Shown: positions 1-9,700 of the stretch, in pieces
How the letters are laid out: the number at the start of each line of letters is the position of its first letter
Position numbering within the stretch: the stretch's first letter is position 1
Assembly (NCBI GenBank): GCA_016283195.1
Contig: JAEEML010000133.1
Coordinates: forward strand, 1 to 39,517
Length of the DNA stretch: 39,517 nt
Direction of reading: 5' to 3'
Source: Deltaproteobacteria bacterium
GTDB lineage: Bacteria > JAEEML01
Translations under genes and position numbers: made by a program
Notes under the pieces: generated by a model
What the model was told of the DNA's origin: nothing
Seen by the model: the letters and a program-made list of their open reading frames with translations, nothing else
Database searches by the model: none

Positions 1-545
1 AAAATACCGCCATCTAAAAGCAGCTCTATTTGGTGGCCAAAATCATCGGCTATTTCATCTGGATCTTCATAAGAAGCTTTGGGTGTTACAGTCACCCGCT
101 CAGTTTTGGCCACGGTGGTGGTGATGAGCGGATGGCCCAGCTCCTTCACCAGGGATAAAATGGCCTGGTTGTCCGGCACTCTTATACCCACGGTTTTGGA
201 TTTGGTCATCACGAGGCGCGGCACCTCTTTGGAAGCCGGGAGCACAAAGGTATAAGGACCTGGCAGATATTGGCGCAAAATGCGGTAGTGAATATTATCC
301 ACCTGGGCATAAGCGGCGATATCAGCAATATCTGAGCAGATAAAACTCAGGCGCTGCTTAGGATCCATGCCCTTTATCTGATAAATGCGCTCAATGGACT
401 TTTTTTGAAAGAGGTCGCAGCCGAGGCCGTAAGTGGTGTCGGTAGGATAGACAGCCACTCCGCCATCGGCCAGAATCTGCGCCGCCCGCTCAATGTGGCG
501 CGGCTGCGGATGTTCCATGTTGATTTTTAAACGGAGCATATTCAT
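1..545 (-). CDS. yciO: YciO-type Sua5/YrdC family protein (3' end cut by window edge)
   Basis: Translating the minus strand from an ATG at 545 gives an open frame that runs off the left edge (about 181 residues visible). Near the N-terminus it carries YPTDTTYGLGCD, the nucleotide-binding signature of the Sua5/YrdC fold used in L-threonylcarbamoyladenylate synthesis for tRNA t6A. The pattern of the flanking residues (PQPRHIERAAQIL, LPGPYTFVLPASKEVPR, VGIRVPDN) follows E. coli YciO better than YrdC. YciO-type members are related to the t6A enzyme, but their own role is less certain. A GGGGA Shine-Dalgarno lies about 8 nt upstream, and the gene begins 19 nt after the mutase stop, so the two are probably co-transcribed. 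The family call is firm; the exact reaction is inference. Confidence 0.85.
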   Translation of the reverse strand, partial: MNMLRLKINMEHPQPRHIERAAQILADGGVAVYPTDTTYGLGCDLFQKKSIERIYQIKGMDPKQRLSFICSDIADIAAYAQVDNIHYRILRQYLPGPYTFVLPASKEVPRLVMTKSKTVGIRVPDNQAILSLVKELGHPLITTTVAKTERVTVTPKASYEDPDEIADDFGHQIELLLDGGI

Positions 546-564
546 GGTAAATCCCCAAAAAAAC

Positions 565-2298
565 TTAGATTTTAGCGAGCTCTGCCTGGTGCTCGGCTAT
601 GAGCTTTGCCAGGCGCTCTTTAGTTGTGGCGGTGATTTTGACAAAATCATCACTAGGAGCTACTGGCGTCACTACTTCATAATAGCATTTAACTTTGGGC
701 TCGGTGCCGGAGGGGCGGATGATAACGCGGCTGCCATCGGAGAGCTCAAAGACTAAAACATCGCTCACCGGGAAATCGAGCGGGCTCTTTTGGCCATCTT
801 TGGTGGTGCGCACTTGGTTTTGAATATCGTTTACAGCCACCACCTCCTGGCCGGCGATGGTTTTGGGCATATTAGCTCTTAGGCGGCTGCCGATGGAGGG
901 GCCGGCCATCATTTCCGGAGTTAGAGCCAAACTCTTTTGCCCGCCGAGGTGCAGGCCCACTTCGCGGCAGAGCTCTTCCCATTTATCCATAACGCTCTTG
1001 CCAGCTGCTTTGAGTTCGGCAGCCATCATGGAAAAAGCGCAAAGGGCGGAGATGCCGTCTTTATCGCGCACTAATGTGCCGATAGTGTAGCCCAGAGCCT
1101 CTTCGTAGCCAAAGATGAACTCTTTGCCTTCGGCTTCATATTTCATGCCCACATTGGTGATCCATTTAAAGCCGGTGAGCGATTCATAATGGTGCACACC
1201 GCGCTTTTTGGCAATAGCGCCCAGCATGCGTGAAGATACTAGGCTGTTGCCCATGGTGCGCTCGCCTTTACTGCTCTCGATAGTCCAGTTGCCGAGGAGC
1301 GCGCCCACCATGTCGCCGGTGAGCATTTGATATTCACCGGCGCCCACCTTTACGGCTACTGCTAGGCGGTCGGCATCAGGGTCATTGGCTATGGCTATAT
1401 CGGCATCGATTTCTTTGGCTTTAGCTAAGAGCAAATCGGTGGCCCCCGGCTCTTCCGGGTTAGGGAATTTCACGGTAGGGAAGTCGCCGTCGGGCTTTTC
1501 CTGCGAGGCCACGATGTGGGCGTTTACAAAGCCGGCCCGTTTAAAAACCTGCATGGCAATTTTGGCACCCACGCCGTGCATGGGAGTGTAAGCGATTTTT
1601 AAATCGCGATAAATGGCTTTGGGAGCAGCCTTGCAGAGTTTCATAACATCTTGAATATATTTCTCTTCTATATCGCCGCCATGAATATGCAAAAGGCCCT
1701 TCTCTATAGCTTCTATTAAATCCATAAAGGGAATTTCTTTGGTGGCGGCTACATCAATAGCGGCAGCAATGCCCTTATCGTGCGGGGGGATAATCTGTGC
1801 ACCGTTGCCCCAATACACTTTATAACCATTATATTGCGGGGGGTTATGGCTGGCGGTTACCATGACTCCAGCTGCGGCACCGCTAGCCAGAACCGTGTAA
1901 GCCAGTAGCGGTGTGGGTTCGGTCATTTGGTAAGTAAAAACATGAAAACCCTTGGCGCAAAAGACAGCAGCGGCATCCTGAGCAAATTCTTCGGAAAAAT
2001 GGCGCCCGTCATAAGCAATGGCAACGCCCTTTTTCTTAGCATCCGGAACTGTTTCGATTAAATAATCGGCCAGACCGGCAGAAGTTTCGCGCACCACCAG
2101 GCGGTTCATACGCATGGGGCCGGCGCCGAAAAAGCCGCGTAAGCCGGCGGTGCCAAATTCCAGGCGCCCGGCAAAGCGTTTTTCAAGTTCGCTCTCATTA
2201 CCTTCAGCCAAAAGCTTTTCGAGTTCGGCTCTTGTCCAATCTTCGGGGTCACGGGAGATCCACTTTTGAACTTTTTCTTTCAGCGCTTCACTAATCAT
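565..2298 (-). CDS. Phosphoglucomutase/phosphomannomutase (alpha-D-phosphohexomutase family)
   Basis: A 577-residue cytoplasmic enzyme that should interconvert hexose 1- and 6-phosphates (glucose or mannose), feeding glycolysis and sugar-nucleotide synthesis. All four active-site loops are visible. The phosphoserine loop is TASHNP (Ser150), the Mg-binding loop DPDADR (306-311), the sugar-binding loop GYEEALGY (397-404) and the phosphate-binding loop RPSGTEPK (528-535). An N-terminal GTAGLRG segment is also present. The length matches the longer PGM2/PgcA-type group, which includes phosphopentomutase-like members, so the preferred sugar cannot be fixed from sequence. The start has GGAGG 5 nt before ATG. 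The gene lies downstream of trmD-maf after a 105-bp gap that has its own -10-like element, with yciO following. Confidence 0.93.
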   Translation of the reverse strand: MISEALKEKVQKWISRDPEDWTRAELEKLLAEGNESELEKRFAGRLEFGTAGLRGFFGAGPMRMNRLVVRETSAGLADYLIETVPDAKKKGVAIAYDGRHFSEEFAQDAAAVFCAKGFHVFTYQMTEPTPLLAYTVLASGAAAGVMVTASHNPPQYNGYKVYWGNGAQIIPPHDKGIAAAIDVAATKEIPFMDLIEAIEKGLLHIHGGDIEEKYIQDVMKLCKAAPKAIYRDLKIAYTPMHGVGAKIAMQVFKRAGFVNAHIVASQEKPDGDFPTVKFPNPEEPGATDLLLAKAKEIDADIAIANDPDADRLAVAVKVGAGEYQMLTGDMVGALLGNWTIESSKGERTMGNSLVSSRMLGAIAKKRGVHHYESLTGFKWITNVGMKYEAEGKEFIFGYEEALGYTIGTLVRDKDGISALCAFSMMAAELKAAGKSVMDKWEELCREVGLHLGGQKSLALTPEMMAGPSIGSRLRANMPKTIAGQEVVAVNDIQNQVRTTKDGQKSPLDFPVSDVLVFELSDGSRVIIRPSGTEPKVKCYYEVVTPVAPSDDFVKITATTKERLAKLIAEHQAELAKI

Positions 2299-2336
2299 GC
2301 ATTCCTCCAGTTGTGTTTTAGACAGTTAAAACGAAC

Positions 2337-2375
2337 CGCTAGGCGCTTTTACCATGACTAGCGCTCGTTAGTATA
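2337..2375 (-). promoter_or_regulatory. Possible promoter -10 and leader inverted repeat before the hexomutase gene
   Basis: Read on the minus strand, the gap between maf and the mutase has a TATACT hexamer at 2375-2370. No convincing -35 is visible. An inverted repeat CTAGCG/CGCTAG lies at 2337-2342 and 2358-2363 with a 15-nt loop, inside the predicted leader. It could be a leader hairpin or a protein site; this is a weak call. Confidence 0.3.
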
Positions 2376-2403
2376 GAAAAAAATGCTAAGAAATAATTTG
2401 CTT

Positions 2404-2997
2404 TTAAGCCGATAATTTTATGAGCCCGGAAATGAGCGAGAGGGCGGGAAGACCAATAATTCCGCTGTAATCTCCGCCTTTTATCTCCGAAAAAAGCCCC
2501 AGCCCGGCACTTTCTATTTTGTATGAGCCGGCGCAGTCTAGGGGGAAATCGCAACTTAAATATTCCTGTAATTGCTCTTTATTAAAGGTGCGCATGGTGA
2601 GTTCATATATATCGGTAGTAATAATTTCGCTACCGCTATCGGCATCTATCAGGCAGAGAGCAGTGATGAGGCGGTGCGTCTGGCCGTTTAACATCATAAG
2701 CTGGGTGAGAGCTTTCTCAAAACTGCCCGGTTTTTCCAGCAGCTTGCCCTGAAATTCGCCGGCCTGGTCGCAGCCGATGATGATATGGCCGGGATAGTCA
2801 GCTTTGAGGCTCTTTGCTTTGCCCCGGGCCATGGCTTTGGTGAGCTCGGCTGGTGCTAGATTAAGTGAATGATTTTCTTCATATTTTGGCTTTATGGCTT
2901 TATATGATAAACCAAGCTGATCCATTATTTTTCGCCGGTAAGCCGAGGTTGAAGCCAAAATCAGGGGCTTTTTTAATGTGAGAGGAAAGGAGTTCAT
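2404..2997 (-). CDS. Maf/YceF-type nucleoside triphosphate pyrophosphatase
   Basis: A 197-residue member of the Maf family, which hydrolyses non-canonical or modified nucleoside triphosphates to the monophosphate and pyrophosphate. The N-terminal signature LASTSAYRRKIMDQLGL is present. It is followed by the conserved IIGCDQ segment and the C-terminal CAGSYKIES...GIIGLP motif. Spacing and these motifs resemble YceF, the 7-methyl-GTP pyrophosphatase subfamily, more than the dTTP/UTP type. The start codon overlaps the trmD stop (ATGA at 2994-2997) and AAAGGTGA lies just upstream, so translation is probably coupled to trmD. The family is certain; the substrate is inferred. Confidence 0.9.
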   Translation of the reverse strand: MNSFPLTLKKPLILASTSAYRRKIMDQLGLSYKAIKPKYEENHSLNLAPAELTKAMARGKAKSLKADYPGHIIIGCDQAGEFQGKLLEKPGSFEKALTQLMMLNGQTHRLITALCLIDADSGSEIITTDIYELTMRTFNKEQLQEYLSCDFPLDCAGSYKIESAGLGLFSEIKGGDYSGIIGLPALSLISGLIKLSA

Positions 2998-3728
2998 ACC
3001 GGGTCACCTTTAGTCAGTAGTTTTAATTCTTCGGCGCTTAAGGGCTCTTCTGTTATCAAATCCGGGCGCCTTTCCATAGTTTTTAAAAGGGCTCTACGGC
3101 GGCGCCAGGCGGCTATTTTTTCATGATGGCCGGAGAGCAGCACTTCGGGCACGCCGTATTTGCCTAGGCGTTCCGGGCGGGTATATTGCGGATATTCCAG
3201 GCGGGCATGGCTGTGCGACTCCTCTTCCAACGATTCGCTATTGCCCAAAACGCCGGGCAACTGGCGGATGACGGCATCCATTAGCACCATGGCGCCGTAT
3301 TCTCCGCCGGTCAGCACATAGTCGCCGATGGATATTTCCATATCCACAAAATGGCGCACTCTTTCATCGAAACCTTCGTAGCGCCCGCAGAGCAAAACGA
3401 GGCGCTCATGACTAGAAAGCTCGCGCACGCGTTTTTGTTTTAAGAGTTCGCCCTGGGGGGTGAGCATAATCACTGTGCTTTTTAGGGAACTGGCCGCCCT
3501 GGCATCGTTAATGGCTTTTACTGTGAGCTCCGGTCTTAGCACCATGCCGGCGCCGCCGCCGTAAGGCGTGTCATCCACAGATTGGTGCACGCCGTAGCCG
3601 TAATCGCGCAGATTTCTAAAAGATATTTTGGCCTTACCGCTCTCTATAGCTCGGCCGGTGAGGCCGGCATCAGGCGAAATAAATGAAGAAAAAATATTAG
3701 GGAAGAGGGTGATTATCTCTATTTCCAT
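2994..3728 (-). CDS. trmD: tRNA (guanine-37-N1)-methyltransferase
   Basis: TrmD is a dimeric SPOUT methyltransferase that uses S-adenosylmethionine to methylate G37 next to the anticodon and so prevents +1 frameshifts. The 244-residue product has PYGGGAGMVLRPE (55-67), GRYEGFDERV (115-124) and the trefoil-knot stretch EISIGDYVLTGGE (131-143), all diagnostic. By alignment with E. coli TrmD, the position of the catalytic Asp169 (TEDSF) appears to be Glu170 here (EEESH); some family members may tolerate this. AAGGTGC precedes the ATG. The usual neighbours rpsP, rimM and rplS are absent; maf follows instead. The region upstream is divergent with the esterase gene. Confidence 0.97.
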   Translation of the reverse strand: MEIEIITLFPNIFSSFISPDAGLTGRAIESGKAKISFRNLRDYGYGVHQSVDDTPYGGGAGMVLRPELTVKAINDARAASSLKSTVIMLTPQGELLKQKRVRELSSHERLVLLCGRYEGFDERVRHFVDMEISIGDYVLTGGEYGAMVLMDAVIRQLPGVLGNSESLEEESHSHARLEYPQYTRPERLGKYGVPEVLLSGHHEKIAAWRRRRALLKTMERRPDLITEEPLSAEELKLLTKGDPV

Positions 3729-3919
3729 TATGCACCTTGCGGCAGGTGGCGCTTAATTTAACCGGCCCCGGCTCGCCGCCCCATAGCTAACACGCTTTAA
3801 AGGTGACTAAAAGTCCTTTTATTTTGCTTTTAATTTAGGGCTCATAAAAAAGAGCTCTTGACGCCCCGCTATAAGATAAAGGAAAAGAAAAAAGGGCAGG
3901 GTGCCCGAAGGAGATAAAG
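3729..3919. other. Divergent intergenic region between trmD and esterase
   Basis: This 191-bp spacer must carry the start signals for trmD (leftward) and the esterase (rightward). A TTGACG hexamer at 3858-3863 and TATAAG/TAAGAT-like bases just after it are too close together to form a sigma-70 pair. The esterase has a good GAAGGAGAT ribosome site. No terminator or RNA gene is visible. Confidence 0.4.
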
Positions 3920-4669
3920 ATGCAAGTTGAGTATCATGCATGGCAAAGCGACCACCTTGGCCGCTGGATGGAATTAAAAACTTTTGGGAATCGCGGCGTG
4001 CCGTTTATTGTCTTTCCCTGTTCACGCGGGCGTTTCTACGATTACGAGAGCTTCCACATGGTGGATGCCATCAGCCAGTTTATTGAGCGCGGCTCTATTA
4101 TGCTGGTATGCGTTGACAGCTTGGACGAAGAGACATGGTACAATTTTGGCGTGGATCCCGGTGCCCGTAACTGGCGCTATGAACAATGGGATCAATATCT
4201 AACGGCCGAGGTGGTGCCTTTTATTCGCGATCACTTCCCCGAGGCTGCTTATAATCCCATGACCACCGGCAACAGCATGGGTGCTTATCACGCAGTGAAT
4301 ATCTTTTTAAAACACCCGGATATCTTTGCCGGCACCATTGCTCTTTCCGGCCTTTATACTTTGCAGCGTGATGAATTTGGTCTCGCTGGCCAGGATATTT
4401 CACCGGTTTATTTTAATTCGCCCATTAATTATCTTGAAAACCTCAGCGATAGTTTCTTTATCGACTTATACCGCCAGCGCGATATTATTGTCTGCACTGG
4501 CCAGGGCGCTTGGGAAGAAGCTTCGGTGGAAGATGCTCGGGCTCTCGATAATCATTTCCGTCGCCTTGGTGTTCCGGCCTGGGTTGATTACTGGGGCTAT
4601 GATGTCAATCACGACTGGCCCTGGTGGTTTAGACAGATGAATTACTTTTTGCACTGTCTGTTTGGCTAA
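3920..4669 (+). CDS. Esterase-D/PF00756-like alpha/beta hydrolase
   Basis: A 249-residue cytoplasmic alpha/beta hydrolase with no signal peptide. The nucleophile elbow is GNSMG (117-121, Ser119) followed by AYHA, as in the putative esterase family that includes S-formylglutathione hydrolases and siderophore esterases. The C-terminal VNHDW supplies a likely catalytic His231; the acidic residue is probably in the EASVEDARAL segment. GGAGAT sits 6-7 nt upstream of the ATG. It points the same way as the KS-NRPS genes and ends 145 nt before them. It could therefore be a trans-acting hydrolase for that pathway, since the NRPS has no terminal thioesterase, but the KS gene has its own promoter-like element and the link is only positional. 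Composition is close to the housekeeping genes rather than to the AT-rich KS. Confidence 0.8.
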   Translation: MQVEYHAWQSDHLGRWMELKTFGNRGVPFIVFPCSRGRFYDYESFHMVDAISQFIERGSIMLVCVDSLDEETWYNFGVDPGARNWRYEQWDQYLTAEVVPFIRDHFPEAAYNPMTTGNSMGAYHAVNIFLKHPDIFAGTIALSGLYTLQRDEFGLAGQDISPVYFNSPINYLENLSDSFFIDLYRQRDIIVCTGQGAWEEASVEDARALDNHFRRLGVPAWVDYWGYDVNHDWPWWFRQMNYFLHCLFG

Positions 4670-4775
4670 TTATCTGTAATCTTTCGCTATTAAAATCAGC
4701 TTGGAATTTTTTCTGCGTAATTGCAAATTTGCCGCTGGTGGGGAATATAAAAGTGTTCTCTAAGCTGGCACCTAA

Positions 4776-4784
4776 TGCTATAGT
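4776..4784 (+). promoter_or_regulatory. Extended -10 promoter candidate for the KS-NRPS operon
   Basis: TG at 4776-4777 followed by C and TATAGT (4779-4784) makes an extended -10 element. The -35 region is poor (TTCTCT-like), which extended -10 promoters tolerate. Transcription would start near 4791, leaving a leader of about 24 nt that contains the GGGGGAGGG ribosome site. This is a sequence match only. Confidence 0.4.
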
Positions 4785-4814
4785 GCGCTGGGCGCTTGGG
4801 GGAGGGAAAGCAGA

Positions 4815-6740
4815 TTGGAAGCAAATAAGCAAATCGCGGTTATTGGTATGGGTCTGCGCTTTCCTGGAGCCAGCTCGCCGGGGGAGTTTTGGGATCTTCT
4901 GATAAGCGGGCGAGATGTGCAGCAAGATTTGCCAAAATCGCGCTGGGATAACAGTGAATTTTATAATAAAAAAAATCCTTCTTACGGTCTGATTTGCTGT
5001 GAACGTGGCTATTTTTTAACAGATTATTCTGGTTTTAACCCCACTTTATTTAATATTAAACCCAATGTGGCTAAAAAGATGGACCCCCACCAATGGCTGG
5101 TACTGGATACTGCGCGCGATGCCATACTTGATGCCGGAATATCAGCTGAATTATTACCAAAGCGCACGGCAGTTTTTGTTGGGGCCAGTAGTTCAGATAG
5201 TTATTCCCAAGTAGCGTTGGATGCTGTCGAAGACTATACTCCGCATACAAGTTTTGCTTGTGATCAAAGCCAATTGGCCGCTAATGTCGCTCGGTGTTTT
5301 GATTTGCGCGGACCAGTATTTACCATTAATTCAGCCTGCTCATCGGCATTGCATTCCATAATTTTGGCAAGTAACGCTCTTCTTGCCAGTGATTGTACTA
5401 TGGCTCTTGCCGGTGGAGTTCATCTCTACTTGAATCCCACGTCGGCTATTCTTCGCAGTAGAACAGGCATTTTATCGCCCGATGGATACTGCCGCACATT
5501 TGATGCCAAGGCTAATGGCTATGCTCTTGGTGAAGGAGCAGCTATGGTGCTTTTGGAATCTTTGGAAAATGCTCTTAAAAATAAACATAAAATATATGGC
5601 ATTATTTCCGGATATTATCAAAACCATAACGGTAGTTTGGCAACTATTGGCCAAAGCTCTTCCAAAGCTATTGAGGAGGTAATATTGGGGGCATTGCAGC
5701 ATGCCGGAATAACTGTTAGTGATTTGGCTTTTATGGAGTGTCATGGCACGGCAACAGCTAATGGTGACAGAGCCGAATTAACCGCTTTATCAGCTCTTAC
5801 CAAAGATAGCCACGATAAACAACTCTATCTTACAGCCAATAAAACTCATATTGGCCATTTGGAATCTGCCGCTGGTGTGGCCAGTTTTATCAGTGCTCTC
5901 CTAGCTCTAAATAAAGGAGATATTCCGCCTGTTTTGCACCTGCGACATCCGCATGAAATTTTGCAAAATTGTAAAAATATACAAGTAGTTGCAGAAAAAA
6001 TGCCTTTGCCTGCCGATAAAAAATATGCCGGAGTTAGTGCCTTTGCCATTAATGGTAGCAATGCCCACATTATTTTGGAAAAATATGTAGGTGAGCAAAA
6101 AGCTAATATTTCTTACAAATTATCGGCACCTGGTTATACTAAATACACAATTGGCTGCCCTAAAAAGGTTATTCACCGTATTGCTAATCAAAAAGAATCT
6201 TTGGATAATAACCTGGCAGATAAAATAGCTGATATCTGGGGCAAAAAATTAGGCTTTGCCGATGTTCCCCGCGATGTTACTTTTTTTGAACTTGGCGGCG
6301 ATTCTTTAGAAGTGCAAATGTTACTTTTGGAGTTGGAAGAGAATTATGATCTGCAACTTGATTGGGATACACTTAACAATTATCCCACAGTAAATAGTTT
6401 GGCAGAATATTTGCAAAGTGCTCTTCATACGAAACAAAAGGATTTGCTATTGCTACCGGAGACAGGTGAAAAGTTAACCAGAATACTCTTATTTGTCCTT
6501 GGTGAGATTATAGGCAAAAAAGTTACTCCAGATATGGCTTTTTCCACTTTTAATATGACCGAAAATGCGTATGCTGAATGTCAAAAAATTGTTGAACAAA
6601 TATTTCATATAAACATCGATATTGCTGAGTGGAAAAAGTTTTTAACTATTGATGATTTAAATTGTTTTTTGCTGAATAACATTGCTTCTGAGCAGCTTGA
6701 GCTATATATAAAAACATTTTCTGAGGTGTCTGGTTTATGA
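4815..6740 (+). CDS. AT-less polyketide synthase: ketosynthase, carrier protein and decayed second carrier domain
   Basis: A 641-residue protein that should catalyse a decarboxylative Claisen condensation on an assembly line. The ketosynthase covers about 5-425 with a full triad: Cys175 in SACSSALHS, His310 in ECHGTATANGD and His348 in KTHIGH (Lys343 also present). A carrier domain at about 465-540 has Ser497 in LGGDSL for phosphopantetheine. The last 100 residues (about 545-630) have the length and helix pattern of another carrier domain, but the serine motif is replaced (FNMTENAYA). There is no acyltransferase, ketoreductase or dehydratase, so the extender unit must come in trans. The start is TTG at 4815 with GGAGGG 8 nt upstream; the next ATG would cut into the KS fold. 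The stop overlaps the NRPS start. The gene is much AT-richer than its flanks, suggesting transfer. Confidence 0.9.
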   Translation: MEANKQIAVIGMGLRFPGASSPGEFWDLLISGRDVQQDLPKSRWDNSEFYNKKNPSYGLICCERGYFLTDYSGFNPTLFNIKPNVAKKMDPHQWLVLDTARDAILDAGISAELLPKRTAVFVGASSSDSYSQVALDAVEDYTPHTSFACDQSQLAANVARCFDLRGPVFTINSACSSALHSIILASNALLASDCTMALAGGVHLYLNPTSAILRSRTGILSPDGYCRTFDAKANGYALGEGAAMVLLESLENALKNKHKIYGIISGYYQNHNGSLATIGQSSSKAIEEVILGALQHAGITVSDLAFMECHGTATANGDRAELTALSALTKDSHDKQLYLTANKTHIGHLESAAGVASFISALLALNKGDIPPVLHLRHPHEILQNCKNIQVVAEKMPLPADKKYAGVSAFAINGSNAHIILEKYVGEQKANISYKLSAPGYTKYTIGCPKKVIHRIANQKESLDNNLADKIADIWGKKLGFADVPRDVTFFELGGDSLEVQMLLLELEENYDLQLDWDTLNNYPTVNSLAEYLQSALHTKQKDLLLLPETGEKLTRILLFVLGEIIGKKVTPDMAFSTFNMTENAYAECQKIVEQIFHINIDIAEWKKFLTIDDLNCFLLNNIASEQLELYIKTFSEVSGL

Positions 6741-9700
6741 GTCTCGAAAATCTTACAGAGTTACTCGATAAATACAAAACGTCCTTAGCTGAAAAAAATA
6801 CTATGTCGCCGCAGCTTTTTCCGGCAACTCCACAGCAAAAGGCCATTTGGGCCATAGAGCAATATCAAGATAAGCATTCACTTTATTTGGCACGGCGTTT
6901 TGTGGTTACCGGCCATTTTGCTGCAAATGAACTTGAAAAGCTATGTCTGACAATCATACATGAAGAACCGATTCTTCGCACTGTTTTTACTTATAAAAAC
7001 GGGGTATTATATCAATATGTGAGTTCCGATTTTAATTTTTCCGTTACGCATAAAGTTTTTGAAAATAATGCTGAAGTTACCAGCTATTGGAATTTTTTTC
7101 GAGAGCAAAAGGCCAATTTATTTCAGGGACCACTTTGGGAAATAGCACTTATAGATTGTGTCGGTGAACAGCAACTTTTTTTTAAATTACATCATATAAT
7201 TGGAGATGCCTATTCTGCACATTATTTTATTAAAAGATTGGCAGAAATAGCGGAAGGTGTACCGCCCAAAAAACATAAATCAACATATTTTGATTATGCC
7301 AAAGAGTTAAATAGTAAAAAGAGTCTTTTAGAAAAAAAAAGTTATGAAGTTTTAAATTCCGTAATTGCCAGAGAGCCATTGGTATTACCTTTTGCTCACG
7401 ATGCAGCAAATAATATATCCCTAAAGAGATATGCGTTTAAGTGGAATAATAATTTAATTCTATCTCTCAGGCGTTTGGCCAGAGAAAGTTCTGCTACGCT
7501 TAGTGCTCTTTATTTAGCTGCCTGGTCAATGCTGCTAGCCAGAATTTCTGGACAAAATAAGTTTGCGATATCAATGAATTATCATGGCAGATATGATAAA
7601 AGCTATGCTCAGACCTTGGGCGTTTTTACTACGCTTTTGCCACTTCTCATTGATTATGATGATATGCCAATAGCGGCTTTTTTTAAAAAAATATGCTCCT
7701 TGCAAAGTGAGGCAGAAAATAAAGCTATTTCTATTGATATGTTATTGGAATTGGCGGAAAAGCAGGAAGAATTAAATGTTTTACAACGTGTCTCAAGTAT
7801 AGATTTTAATATTATTTTAGGTAATACATCAAAATTTAAAATAGCATCTCACATGCTGACAGCTATTGCCGAAGAAGAATTAATAGATGCTATTTCATTG
7901 GGATTACAGCTTTTACCGCAGAGCGATGAATCTCTTGTGCTTTCACTCGTTTATGATGCCAATGCTTACTGCGAAAAACATATTACATACATTGCCGAGC
8001 TGTTGACTTCTATAGTCAAAGAGTTGCCTATAGCGCAATCAACAGGTGATATACTTACGCAAAATCTACCTGTTTTGCCATCTTATACTCCGCATCCTAC
8101 CATAGTGGAGCTTATTGCCAGGCAAGTGGAAAAATCACCGGATAGTGTGGCTCTTATCCATGGAAATTTTTGTGTAACTTACCGTGAACTTTGGGATAAG
8201 GCCACTATTTGGGCTGAGAGACTCTGGCAATTGGGAGCTCGTCCCCAAGGTCTTGTGGTAACATTCAGAGCGGTGGATATAGAGCAAGTGGCTATAATTT
8301 TGGCTATTTGGCGATTAGGAGCTTATTATTTACCGCTAGATTTTTATAACCAGCGGCCACTTCTTGCTGAGCTTGATTTTTTAGGTGAACCATTTGTGTT
8401 AATAAATAACGAAGATGTTTTACCGAATATAACTACATATACACATGAGGAAAATTGGCCAAAACCTAGTGATAAGGCATACTTAATTTATACTTCCGGC
8501 AGTACCGGAAAACCAAAAGCGGCTATTAATACCCACATGGGGCTTTCAGCTCAAATAATCGGCAAGTGCGAACGGCTTGGTTTAACTGGCCAAGATAATA
8601 TGGCATTTTCGTCTTCTTTGGCTTTTGATGTAACTTTTTTTCAATTATTTTCTGAGCTTACCATTGGCGGTCGAGTTACTATTCTGGAACATGCTACGCC
8701 AATTTTTGACCCCAATGCCTTATTATCGGAAATTATAACTTATGCAGTTACTGTTTTGCCTCTGGTTCCCAGCCAATTAGAAATACTTTGTATAAGAGGA
8801 AGCCATGAACTTTGGCAAAAAATAAAGCTAAAAATTCTAATACTTTCTGGTGAACGCTTTCCTACTTATTTGGCTAAAAAATGGCGTAATCTGTACCATC
8901 ACGGGGTTATATGGAATTTTTATGGTGTTACCGAGTGTAGTGATGATGTATCGGCGCAGCTAATAGATGAAAACATACTTACCAATTGGAGACATGATAC
9001 TTTACCGGCCGGTACGCCATTTAGAGATGCCTATGTTGATGTAGTTGATAATTGCCATCGACTTTTAAAACCGCTTTGTCCTGGAGAAATCTTGATTCGC
9101 GGTCCATTTGTCGGCCTTGGCTATCAAAATGATCCCCAACGTACGGCCTTATCTTTTAAGAAAGAAGGCTATTATACAGGCGATATTGGTTATAAAGATT
9201 TAGATGGTAATCTTGTTTATATGGGGCGGGGTGACAGTTTAGTAAAATTCCGTGGTTATCGCGTAGAACTTGCTGAAATAGAAAGAGCTTTGCAAAATCA
9301 GGAAGGGGTTTTTCTGGCGGCTGTTTCTCTTGTGAAATATGGTAATGAACAATTTATTCGGGCACATTTAGTGCCACAGAATGGGATAAAGCTTAACGCT
9401 ACTGTAATCATAAAAGGTCTTTTGACAGTTCTCCCCAATTATATGTTGCCCAAAGAGCTTATTTCTTGTCCAACTCTGCCTTACCTCCCCAGTGGCAAGC
9501 TTGATCGCCAAGCATTGGCTACTTGGCCCGGCGAAAAACTGGCCATTGCCAGTGGTAGGGCTCCGCAAGGGGAGGTTGAAAAAAAACTTGCTGATATTTT
9601 TAAAGAAATTCTGCACCTTGACAGCGAAATAGATGCCGAAGCCTCCTTTCTGGAGCTTGGGGGCTCATCGCTCTCGATGCTGGAGCTTAAAAACCGCTTG

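Noticed and set aside
3858-3881. TTGACG followed by TATAAGAT-like bases as an esterase promoter
   Set aside because: The two hexamers are about 8 bp apart or less, far too close for a sigma-70 promoter.
4221-4403. Small frames antisense to the esterase
   Set aside because: There is no ribosome site or motif, and they lie opposite a well-supported catalytic domain.
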